Below, in pieces: positions 11,561-23,200 of a DNA stretch of 64,000 bases. The notes under the pieces are model-generated. The model had not been told where the DNA came from and ran no database searches. It saw only the letters and a program-made list of their open reading frames with translations. This stretch comes from Chionis minor (lineage: Eukaryota; Chordata; Aves; Charadriiformes; Chionididae): NCBI GenBank assembly GCA_013398295.1, contig VZSF01001309.1, positions 1,017,127-1,081,126 on the forward strand, written 5' to 3'. Every line of letters begins with the position of its first letter. The first letter of the stretch is position 1. The position numbers and the translations under genes are program-made.

Positions 11561-13099
11561 AAAAATGATGTTGCCTTCACTGTAGAGAATACAAAATACA
11601 GATATTAGTATTCATATAGTCGTATCATCATTATGGACCAGCCTTTAAAGAAAATGAAAAGATTGAAGCATTGTATTTCATATGGAAAACTGAGGGGTGG
11701 CAGGAGGCAGGGCTAGAATGTAAATGTATGGTACGGAAAGTAAAACTCATGTTTCAGTAACAAACTAATATTTCTGGAAGTGCTAAAGTACAGGATAGAG
11801 ACAGAATTAATGAGGTCCTCCATTCTTTTCTAGTTTCAGGGAGCAAATTGTTAGTAATTTAAGTCAGATAAAGAATCCACTAATTAAAATATTCCGAGAT
11901 GAATGGTAGCTCCCAATTATTTTCCTGATTTGACACAATCTAGTAACAGCATAACATAACAGTATTTTACACAATATCAAGGGATTTGGTAAAAAGAAAG
12001 TACAAACCAAACTGGAATTCTGAGGACAACAACAACAGAGCGCTCACAGACCAGTCCATCGCTAGATTCATCATGCTCAGCAGCTTAGGTGAATACACAA
12101 ATGAACAGAGGGAAGCTTGATGTTGAGGAATAACTGACTTGTAATAAGAATAAAGGTTGCAAAGAAGAACGTTCACAGATAATAATGGTCTTGAGGGGTT
12201 GACCACATCAGCTAGATAGTGCACGCCTTTTATTCTGTAGCTTCTGTAGCTTCAGGGTTAGAAGTGCTACACTTTTTTGTGTCGTCTGCATGTGTCTCAT
12301 TCCCCATTTCTAAATATCTACATAGATAGAGCATAGAGCTCAAGTTTTCCCACTCCAAAAGTCAGCAAAAAAGCTTTGCCGCCCAACTGGATACCGGAAT
12401 ACAAATGGCTGTATAAACTTCCTCTCATCTTGAGCGCAACTTAACATAGCGCCACAACAACTGCCGAGAGCGCACTCAAGGTTAATCAATAAGTGAACTG
12501 AAGTGTTGGCAGAGCTAAAAGTTTCTCCACTCTGGCAGCACTGGCTGGTGTGACAGGGACCTCGTGGGGCTGCTACCCAGCTCGGAGAGCTCTCTCGCAG
12601 CATAACACACTTGGGTTTCGCCACGTAAGACAAGCCGTATCTCGGTTTTACCATTAGTAACAGGGATATTAAACATTTGTCTCAATCCTGATGTATTGCC
12701 AAGCATTTATATTTTAGAGGAACATTTTGAAAGCTATAGAGAAATACAGATGATCACTGTGACTATCAAACCAAAGCTTAGCTGCTGTTGTACTGCGTGA
12801 GCATAATGATAATGGTGAACGTTAAAGACATTCTAAAAGCTGCTCACTGCTTCATCAAGATGACAACTTCAGGCTTTGATTCAGGTCTCTGAGCTTCCCA
12901 GCCAATCACTAAGAGAAGAGGTGGGAAAAATAAACAAAAAACTCTTTTGGTCACATATTGTTTCTTCAGATAGACCTAATAGTCCTGTAGATTAATAGAG
13001 CTCATAAAGAGTAGTATGAGAAAGGGACAAACAAAGGTAAACCACTATTAATTAGGGACCTTGTTTCATTGAGAAGACCACAAAGACCAAATGGCAGAA
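11561..13099. other. Gene-free unique DNA
   Basis: A 104-codon minus-strand frame (12340-12654) has no recognisable domain. No long homopolymers, repeats or RNA genes are seen. Confidence 0.6.
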
Positions 13100-13280
13100 G
13101 ATACGAGAGCAGCTGATGGGGTAGGAGTCTCCGACAGGACACGGAGGTTGGGAGCGCGGCCGCGCATCAGAGCAGTGCCGGGGCATCGCTGCCAGCGGGA
13201 AGGTGGGGAGCCCGGCCAGGCGGGGGCTCAAGGCTGCAGTGGTGTTATCCAGCCACAGCCCGGCAGAAACTGCTTCTGTT
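13100..13280. other. Small CpG-rich islet
   Basis: About a dozen CpGs fall within roughly 140 bases, centred on GAGCGCGGCCGCGC (13152-13165), which includes a NotI-type GCGGCCGC site. The DNA on both sides is AT-rich. A 66-codon frame (13091-13291) crosses it, but its product is arginine/glycine-rich with no known domain, as expected from any CpG-rich frame. It may be a small unmethylated regulatory patch or a GC-rich non-coding exon. Confidence 0.4.
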
Positions 13281-16200
13281 GCTACTGCTAATGATGAATA
13301 CCATATGCTTGGCTCTTGCTATTAGAAAATAAGTTACACTGCTTCTGCCTATGAGTGAATCAACTCTTTTCTTTCATTAAAATTAGACATTTATGCCCAT
13401 GCATATTTCCTCAAAGCTAGTACATAGGCAATAATGTTTTACAATTGAAATATCCTCCAACTATGTCTTTTTTCAGCTTCCATCATCTTATCACCTTGTT
13501 CCATTCTGAGCTTTCTTTCAGATATAACATCTACTCTTTCCCTTCTCCCAGACAGTTATCCTTAAACAGAGAAGAGAAAGAATGAATATGATCATTCAGC
13601 TATCATTTTATTTTTTCCTTCTGTTACTTTGAACCAGTTCAATTCTCTGTAGTTAAAAACAAAACGTACGATTGGTCGCATGCATTTGGGGAAACCCTTC
13701 TTTAGACATAAAAGAGAGAAAAAATGTTTGTTGTACACATCTAATTTTATTCAGCCTCTCCACTATCTGATGAATCAGATGGTTTATTCAAGTCATTTTG
13801 ACCACCACTTATTAATTTGCTGGTGGAAAGGAACCTAACGGATCCACTTATTTCCATTTATAACTTCATATCCAAACAGCTGATTTTGAGGTGCCACTAA
13901 AGGGGATCACAGACATGCAGTTAATTTAACTGATTTGCATCCTGCAGGCCTATCTGCTCAAATACTGTAGGAATATTTCAGAAGTTTGACCATTTAAAAC
14001 TATTGCTTTCACAACTGAGTACTCTGTGCAGCTGTGAAAGACAAAAAGACTTTGCTTTAATTTTTATTTTGTGATCAACATCTCCCCACATTGTGTAAGT
14101 ACATTAGCATACACGTAAATATTGTAAGAGACCCTAGCTACTGTATGGATGCTCAAACACAAAAGCAGAGCTGATTTACGATGGTGCTATATCTTCTCCT
14201 ACTTCTGGAGTTTCACTAAAATCAGTTTTACCTGGCTACTGTCAAGTGAAAAAGAACTCCCGGGAAGCAGCACCGTGTCAGCGCAGGTAGAAGGAACGTG
14301 ACACAACTGAATGCCAGAAAAGACCCCTTCTTCATTCTCCTTCTGACTAAAGAAACCTGCATATTGATTCAAAGCCTGCTATAAAAAGAAAAATGGGGGG
14401 AGAGGGTAAAAAAAAAAGACTAGCAGCAAGCCCTTAACACAAAAACAACCCATTGCAGCACCTCTCCCTATTTATTTCATGCCAAAACAATTTCCTATCC
14501 ACCTGTTCATAAAAAAAAAAAAAAGATAGAGCTAAAAGTATCCAGTTATTGTGAATCAGAGTTGCAGGGAAAACTAATACCTTGGCACGCAGCCTGTAGG
14601 AAAAAAGCACACAATATATTACTTCCGTCATACATGTAAGAACTACAGGGGATCATTTTCATACACTTGAATAGGCCACTGTTAGCGATCAGCAGTTGTT
14701 TGGCCAAATTAACCCCAGGTCTACCTCCAAAATGATTATGATTGCATATTATAATTAACGATGACACTAAGGATATTAGGCTCAGAAGGGGTTTTGTTTG
14801 TTTGAATGAATGATAGTCATTCCGTTCAAGGGTAGGTGTTCATGGCACGCTTACGGATCTACATGAAACCCTTAAGATAATCTCATGGCTGAGGGTAATT
14901 CTGGAGAAATGGGAGAGGGAGGGGAGTCCCTTCTGGATTTTAATCTTGTTTCTTCCCTTATGGAATGAAATTATCTCAACACTTCTTGGTTGAACTCTAG
15001 TCTATCATTTTAATTAAATGTATCTGAGCAGTCATCGTGAAGCCTAGATCAGAGTAATAGGTTGGCAAGCTTAACGTTGGCATCTACAGGCAGCAGGGAA
15101 TGTCTGCAGCAGGTATTTATGGCATGTGTATGTGCCTTAGTAAAATGTTTAGAAGTTTCATGCACGTATAACAAAGGGGGAAAAAAAAGAGAGAGATCTA
15201 AATTACCAGACAAAATCCAAGCCCTGACTCCAAAGTTTAGGAGTCTAAGTGACTACAGATTTAACCTTGCCTGTCACCAGCCACTACCGCTAAAATAAAC
15301 CAGCACCTGAAGTCACATCCCTTGAAGTTAAGGACTTTTGAAATTTGGCTCCAGTTTTAAAACTTGGCTACAATCATTTTTTTTCTTTTTGTCCTCCCAC
15401 TCCCCTCTCCCCCCAAGAAGAACGCCACTATGAGAAGTTTGAAAATTTGGCCTTTTGGAGCTCGCTCAGTAAAGAGCCCCAAATGCAGTGCTGGCTTCAT
15501 GTCTAACTCGACATCGCCGCAGCAGACAGGTGACACGCGTTGCTGTAAGGGGCTGCAGCAGCAGGCTCTAGAAACCTGAAATACAACAAGCTTTTCCTTC
15601 TCAAGCACCTTTCCTCGCGTGATTAAAAAAATCCAAAGTAAGAAATAACATAACAAGAGGCAGGGCTGTGGCTAACGCATTCCTGGACAAACCATACAGA
15701 GCAAAGCGTTATTTTTATTTATTTTTTTTCCAACATAAGTTGCTCCGCCTTGATCCAACAGCAGAGACAAGTGAACAAAGGTCACGGCCTCCGAGGTAGT
15801 CTTTTTAACTCTGTAAATGATATTTTTGAGCCTCCCCCACTGCCACTACAGATTTACAGTTACAGTTCACCCATGAAGAACCAAGCAAACAAGAGCCTGC
15901 ACCGTGGCACAAAAACTCTTAAACCACTGCACTTTTTTAGAGTACGCAGCGTACCTGTTGATGGGTTGACAGGACACATCAATCACATTGGCACAGAACA
16001 ACATTCAGCACTGGACCTATCAGAGATTTGTGCATATTTTTGGAGGGAAAAAACGGCCAGTTCCAAAATATATTTTTATCTTCCCCCCTGCCAACAGTTA
16101 GTTGCTCTCCATTGGTAACCTTCAAAGAATTCCTTGTAACGCTGTATAAGAGAATATTAAAAGTTCTTTCTGTGAAGCCATCAGAGTTAGAAACTTGAAC

Positions 16201-17508
16201 ACTCAAAACAACAGCTTGAGACTGATATTTGCCACTGACAAAAATTTTAGTCTATGAAGAATTTACACTTCACTTTTTACTGAAAAACTGGTAATAACAA
16301 TCTCTTTACTTGTCTTACCATTACAACTGCATAAGTCACACATGGAAAAACCCAACAGCTAAGTGAAAATGCTAATACTGGACCACAGTAAAATTTTAAT
16401 TTTGTCTTTCTTTTTGTATTTTATTTTGCACTTAGTAGTCATATAGTAGTTAATACACACAATTAAAATAAATTGGAGTTTTATGAGGAAAAAGGCAAAC
16501 TCTACTAGCAGTTATTCGTCTTTTCTTTTTCTTTCTTATGTGTTGTATTGTATAGGTATTGTAGTTATCGTCCTCTTATCTAGCCTAAAAATAAACATCA
16601 TAATTAGTCTATTTAGCCAATTTTTCCATTGCTAAGGTCTATCCACCTGTAGTTTTGAATACGGCAGCTACTTGACAGAGTATATTGATGTGCTTTAATT
16701 ACTGCTGAACATTTCCTGTCTATTTGTAGGCACTCAGAGAAACCCAAGGGGCATAATTTACAAGAGTCCAAACTGAAGTCATTTGACAGGATGTCACAGG
16801 GAATAATCCTAGAATTATGAGTGTAAAAACAGGATATTGAATAGCAGAAACCAGTCCAGTCCTGGCAGTTTAGCAATCCCTGTATAACCAGAAGAATAAT
16901 AATGGTAATCTCTTACCAACATAGCATAGTTAAAACAAATGATTTTGGAAATCTTTGTGGAAAGCTCAAACATTACTAAACTCCAACTGAAGTGTGCAGG
17001 CAAGTCTGAGAGAAAGGGAGAGAAAAAACACTCATGTCAGTGTTTCCCCATTTCTCAAAAGAGCCGGCAATCAAACCTTTACTAACTAAAAACATAAAAA
17101 TGCATTTTCATTTTCTAGTTAGGAACGATTTAAAAAATAAAAATAAAGAAAATCCAACTTTCTTCAGTGTTTTTGCCTTGCACGGGAGTAGAAAGCACAG
17201 TACATGTTGGAAGAGATCGTATTTGCTACTCTAAACTGAGGAATTGCAGATGACCCATTTACATCAAGGGAATTTCTCATTGCTTTTCCTGGGCACTTCC
17301 CTGAGGACTCGGAAGCAAGGGGAGGCCCAGGTGACACAGGTGGGCCAGTGTTGCCCTGTCTGAGCCCAGAGCATGTTGTTTTACACACACGGTAGCAGCA
17401 GGGGCGGTCATTTGGCAGAAGGGAACTCAGAACAGGATCAAGTATGTACAGGAATGGAACCAAGCCAGGGAGGTGACAGGGCTGCTCAGGAGCTGGGGGT
17501 GATGGGGC
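13281..17508. other. Gene-free unique DNA
   Basis: It holds an A14 run at 14511-14524, a pyrimidine-rich run at 15377-15414 and T-rich spots near 15711-15730. The largest frame (15750-16118, 122 codons) gives no recognisable domain. No RNA genes or interspersed repeats are recognised. Confidence 0.6.
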
Positions 17509-17570
17509 AAAAAAAAAAAAAAAAAAAAAAAAACCCACCACACACACCAAACCACAACACACAAACCAGG
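17509..17570. repeat. A25 homopolymer with C/A-rich tail
   Basis: An uninterrupted run of 25 A (17509-17533) is followed by C/A-only sequence built from CCACCACACACACC-type units to about 17568. It is the longest homopolymer in the window. It belongs to a class of A(n)C(n)/C-A low-complexity patches seen several times here, and length may be misassembled. Confidence 0.9.
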
Positions 17571-20500
17571 AAAGAAAAAACTGGTTGACAAGAAGGACGC
17601 TGACTCTGAAAGAGTCAGAGGGGGGAAAAAAGAGGGCAGGAAGAGAAAATTAAGCTGAATTATATTGATTGGGGAACATGAATACCACTTGCAAATAATA
17701 TGAGCAGGGGACACGACTGTTCTCTGTTGTCCTGAGCGCCTTACCTTCCCGCTTACAGAAACGCGTGTTCCTCGACTGCATGCTGTCGGAGCAGGTGGAA
17801 GGGAGAAGGTGTTGAAGGACTGAGAGAAGGAAAAGCAGCTGCAGAGATGCATTAGTGAAACTGGATTTTGACAGGACTTTATGCTTAATTCAGCATGCAA
17901 ACGCTCTTGACAAGGTCTAGAGAGAACACAAAAAGTAAAAGTCTTCCTCATCTGCTAGATGCACAGTCCAGTAAATTGCTAAGCTAGGGTCTTCGAGAAG
18001 GGAATTATAGTCATTTGGTAATGAAAAATGCCTGTGAGGAAGGAAAAGACATACATGCATTGTGAAGAAAGACCACAGCCCCTGGATTTATTATATACAT
18101 AATAATTAATAATGACCCATTTTTTCCTATTCCAGATTTCGAAATTCCTTACTCACTTTAATTAAGTTCACTCTAAAAATAGGATGCTGTAGAACAAAGA
18201 ACTTTTTTACTACTTTAAAAATGCAAGCTTACTCACTAGCTAGGATTTTCCCATCTCTCAGTGCTTCGGTACAAAGAGCTATTATGACACGATATAAATG
18301 CGCTATCAGTGGAAGACATTTTTAGATAAAACTTGATAATGTAACTTTTACTGATTCCATCTGTCAAGACAGATAAAGAGAATGAGACTTCATAGCAAAA
18401 CACACAGGAAACTTAACAGCAACAACAAAAACAGGAATAGGCAGTGTAGACACCACTTGTTGACCGACAATCTTCATTCGTTAAATTCTTCCCCATAGAC
18501 ACAGAACTCGCTTCCTGCACCAACATGGCTCTAGGATCTTCAGTTTCAGCAATACAATTACATTTAGTTGACAGCATTCAGAACTTATTTACATTACATA
18601 GTTTTAAGCCTCCTAATTCTGTCTTCTGTACACAATTTTAATGATGAAGAGCAATACGGGGCTATATAGTTCCATAAACACACGACCAGTCTGATGAGAT
18701 CTCCTTCTGCTGAGGCACCGTGAAGCCCATCAACAGTGCCTGGCTCATAAACACAGCTCAGAAGCCTCACGTTTCCCTTCTGCATCACGAACCTGATTTA
18801 AATTCAGAGCAAAGACTAACATCCCCAGTGAAGAAGAGCAATTGCTCTTTAAACAACATTTGTAAATGCTTCCTGAGCTAACAAGGGAGCGTAGAGTTTG
18901 CTTAGGTGAAATAAAGCAGACGGACAGACCTCCCCATATCCTGCTTTGGTTCCAAGATTCAATAACGAACAAGGGTGTGCAAAGAAATTAGAGTGGTGGA
19001 AGTGCCAAAGGTATCCCTTGGAGATGCTTATATCCCGTTGTCATGTAAAAGAGGTCTTGAATGATAAAGAAACGGAACCCAATTACAACTGGTTTCATGC
19101 TAATCTGAACCAGTGACTAACTGTAGACTTTGGATGGTATCATGGTGCACGCAGTAATTAATTCACCTCTTCCTTCCCAAAATACAAGAGGAAATTAAAT
19201 TTCCAATCCTGAATTAATTTGGCACTGGGAGATATGAAAGCGTTTGGAGTTACCTGGCAATCACTGTGAAGTCTTATCCTGGATGCAGCGCAGTCACGTG
19301 TGCTACCTCCTGGAGGCAGAGAAATGGGCTCAGAAACACCATCGCCATGAAGACCTGCACTGTCCCATGCCTGTCACCGGAGAACGGGCCTTATCCCACC
19401 CTGCAATCTTCCTTCAAGAACACTGGAAACAACCAGGCAAGGAGAAGACAGCAACGGGCCAAGTTGGAGTGTTTAGATGGATAAACTCCCAGTCTTGGTG
19501 TTCTAGGCCACATAAAGAAAGAGATAATATCCAAATTAAAAGTGAATAAGCTCTTTTCAGTCCATTATACCACTAAATGAACACTAACATCTCACTGGCT
19601 TTGTGAATAGGTGGTGATAAGCATGAACTTAGAGGTGTCAAGTAATTATCTAGGCTGTGAGTTTAAAGTGAAGTCCACACTGTAAAGCAAGTTAAAGTCA
19701 GATTTTAAGTGATTTTGGATTAATTTTCATATGTTTGGGCACTGAAGTATTCCTAAAACCATTTTCACTGAAGCTTGAATTCCAGTTAATGAGAGGAATT
19801 TTACATGCAAAAACCTTAGACTGTTCAGAAATATTCTCACTAATTATCTTTTTTACTTATATGGCCAACACTTGTAAAATTATCTGCAGAAACATCACCA
19901 AGATTTTAATACTGTCAGCCTCATGAACTCAGCTGATACTGGCAAACCAGTAAATGGTCAAACTTGGCCTAGGATTTCAGCTCTATGGGGAGAGCTGAAG
20001 TTGTTTGGTAGAAGCCTTTCTTACATTAAAATGTTTCTGAAAATAAGTAATCCTCCACAATTCTGTTGGAAATCAAATTTTTGAGGCTAGGTGCAAAAAT
20101 AATGTGTTGTGTGTGTAAGGATGTTGTTAAGTACCTAGCAGTAATTTACTGAAGGTCACATTAAAAAAAAAATTAAAAGAAAGAGAGAGGAAAAAATAAT
20201 TTTCATCCCTCCAGTCAGCTCTACTTTCAACCAGTCTGTCTTCTCTTTCTGAGCCACTGCAAACTGATGATTATCTGATCCTTTAAGAGACATGAAGAAG
20301 CAAGGTGCTACATCACATCTCCAGGGCACAAGGAAGCTTTGCCTCCCAAAACCCACAACTGGTGATGCTGAACCACTGCAGCGCATCACACTACAAGATT
20401 TTGCATGTGGGACAGCACCCGGACAGCATTCGCTTTACCCTCTTCACTCTTTGTTTCTGAAAGAAATCCCCTTTTCAAATAAAAAAGCAAAACCCTTCAT

Positions 20501-22437
20501 GAAAGGCAGAGATGTAACCCTCCTCCTGCATCGCATCTGACTTTTTCTTTTTTTTTTTTAAAGAAAATGGTCTTATCCATCACCTCAAAAAAAAAAAAAA
20601 ACGATATCTCTCTACTTACTAAACTTAATTTTCTGAATTGCAGCTTTTTTTGCTCAGTAGAGGGGGAGAAAAAACCCTTGAGAAATGGAATTTTGCCCAT
20701 AGACTGATGACTACGGATCACATTTCTAGTGGGCTTATAACCTGCCCCAGTGAAAACATAATTTTTAATTTGCTTTTAGGGTTATTTATTTTTTTTATTA
20801 TTACACTAAGGGTTTATAATTTAACGTCAAACATAATTTTGCACGAATTACGAGACTGCACTATGATGCTGAAGATAAGATGTATGTGACTGGTTGGCGT
20901 GGCCTCAAACTAGGTTTCTGAGAAAATGGATCACTAATTGGCAGGCTGCCATCCCATACACTGCTTAGCACAACTTAAAATGAAGCAAGCTATCTTTTTG
21001 CAAAGAGTTACGCACAACATCCTCTCGGAGAGCGCAAAGAAAAATAGGCATCTTTTAGCCACGTTATATTTACCATTTCAGACCATACAGGCTACATGTG
21101 ATGCTAGCAACACATGGTAATATTATTTTTGGGCTGTTCCTTAAATAATAAAAATAAAAGCTGTTTCTAAATGTTTTTGCCTTGGGAAAAAAAAAAAGAC
21201 TTTTCAGGTACCAATTAAAATCCTAAATTATTGGTCATACCACTTCATAAAAATCACACCAATTTTGATTAATTGTAGTTCAGCCATTTAAGAGCTGAAA
21301 AAACATGACATTTTACTATGATGTCATTTTCCCATTCATTCCAGTGGTAAAAATCCTCCACCACAGCTACAGAAAGAATAATATAAAATTAAAGCATGGA
21401 AATGATCAGAGGAAATAATTTTGACAATGAAGTAATTTCCTAGATTGGTTTTAAGTATGATTTCTTTGTCAGCTTTAAATAAAAAAATAAAAGGTGCCAT
21501 AACTTTATTGAACTTGCATGCTGAATGAGTAATGTGCATATGTAAGAAATGGTGTCAGTTAACTTAAAGTCAAACCATATGCTGAAGCCCAACTAGAACA
21601 GAACACCCCAAGAGTAAACCCAAATCAAACATATACACGGGAACCCCAAGCCAAAGTATGGTGTCTTCAGAACCAAGTATCGCTGAGAATAAAACCTACA
21701 AAAAGTGGGATGATGAGATCAAAGGCGATTTTTTTGACAAATAGACAACATGGCCTTTATTCAAGTTCCCGTTCAAAGATATTAAGCAATATCTTAAATT
21801 TCCTATCACAAATGTCTGTAAAGTTTGAAGATTTTCTCTTCTAAATAGGTAATTTCAAAATTTTGCTGTTGTTTTTTTAATATTATTTTTCAGTGCAGTT
21901 GAAAGTGAAGCCCTTGCATATGTTTGTATTTTCATAGGTGCCAAACTGATGCTAAGATCCAATCCAACTTCTTTTGAAATCGTTTGGAATTTTTCACTTG
22001 ACTACAATTCAAGCATCTGTTTTTATCAATTTCAGAGAGAGGGGGGAAAAAAAGTCAAAAACAATTCAAAATGGGGAATCAGGACACTGAAATTTTCTCT
22101 GTAGCCTTTGCTCCTTTAGAAATTGATTTATTTGTAAACCGTAGGACTTCTCAAACGGATACCAAAGCTGAGCAAAAGCAGCAGTGAAAAATTGTGGAAA
22201 ATTTCCATTCAAATAAAAGCAGCAGCCTTCCCCATCAGTGCCTTGTTGGAACACCAATGCTTCAAGTTCAGATAGAGACGCAAAGTCTCACACAATCCCG
22301 AAAGCACAGTAGGATCCAAGAGCAGATCTCTGGAATGAATTTCCCTTTAAAGCAATTTACATCATCTCAAAATGCTGTCTGATTGGAAAGAAAATAAAAC
22401 TTCCCATCACTAAGAAAAAAGTGAAAAAGCTGTCAGA
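17571..22437. other. Gene-free unique DNA
   Basis: An A15 run lies at 20587-20601 and a T-rich run near 20549-20560. The 174-codon minus-strand frame 17427-17951 reads through the A25/C-A patch and owes its length to that low complexity. No gene, RNA or repeat family is recognised. Confidence 0.6.
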
Positions 22438-22533
22438 TTTTTTTGGTTGGTTGGTTGTTGGGTTTTTTGGGTTTTTGTTGGTTGTTTTGTGGGTTTTGGG
22501 GGGGTTTTTTTGTTTGTTTGTTGGGGTTTTTTT
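22438..22533 (+). repeat. G/T-only low-complexity tract
   Basis: Nearly 100 bases contain only G and T on the plus strand, made of TTGG, TTTG and GGGTTTTTT units with a G7 run near 22498-22504. It is strand-asymmetric (all purines/pyrimidines G and T on one strand). It creates artificial long open frames rich in K, N, P and T on the minus strand, which are not genes. Confidence 0.95.
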
Positions 22534-22797
22534 ACACTTTTCCAAGGTTCAAATTCATCGGTTCCTCCATGCAGATAGTAGAAGGGCCCTCGGATGACAC
22601 ATACCCAGAACAAGAACCATCCTTTTAGATGCAGCAACCTCCAAGGTAAGGAAAACCTAAATTTAAATCTGCAACTCCAACGAACCAAGTCAGTAACTAA
22701 ATATCATACTTTAGCATCTTAGAAAAAGAGGGAGTCCCCACTGCAAACAATACAGCTCGGAAACATTTCAGTTGTCAGGAAATAAAGTTTCATGGGG

Positions 22798-22830
22798 AAA
22801 AAAAGAAAAAAAAAAAAAGGAGAAAAAAAT
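22798..22830 (+). repeat. A/G-rich purine tract
   Basis: An almost pure purine run made of GGGGA(n)GA(n)GGAGA(n). It is low-complexity and no function can be inferred. Confidence 0.8.
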
Positions 22831-22977
22831 CCAGAGAAGAGAATCACTCTGCCTGGGCAGAGCTGCGTGGAGTGAATCATCAGCACCAAACTGGTTTTGC
22901 TTTAAAAGCCTGCAACAGTTTGTGTATCTAGGACAACATTCGTTTAGCAAACAGACATCAACAAATTTGCTGCAGAA

Positions 22978-23200
22978 AAGCGCGCATATGTTTGGGGTAG
23001 GGATGTGACCTCTGGAGAGGAGGGGAAGCGTCAGGCGCGTCGCGGAGCTGCCAGCGGGGCTTTGCTCCGCTCCTGGCCGAGGGTCTGGCCGCGGCTCCTG
23101 ACCTCAGCAAAGAAGGATTTACCACCTCGCACACTTCACTGCGATTTACAAACTGGAAAACGCAGCTGTGGAAGCGGCCGAACTCCAGTTTACTTAGCTT
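22978..23200. other. CpG-rich patch
   Basis: About 18 CpGs by eye in 220 bases, densest around GCGTCAGGCGCGTCGCGG (23028-23045), then GCCGCGG near 23089 and GCGGCCG near 23174. The flanks are AT-rich. Small overlapping frames cross it with no known domain. It is a candidate CpG islet, which in vertebrates can mark a promoter or enhancer of a non-coding transcript. Confidence 0.4.

Noticed and set aside
17427..17951. 174-codon minus-strand open frame
   Set aside because: It reads through the A25 and C/A-rich tract, giving a long F-run and low-complexity protein; no domain and no conserved-looking start.
22357..22688. Overlapping open frames rich in K, N, P, T
   Set aside because: They are translations of the G/T-only tract at 22438-22533 and exist on both strands.
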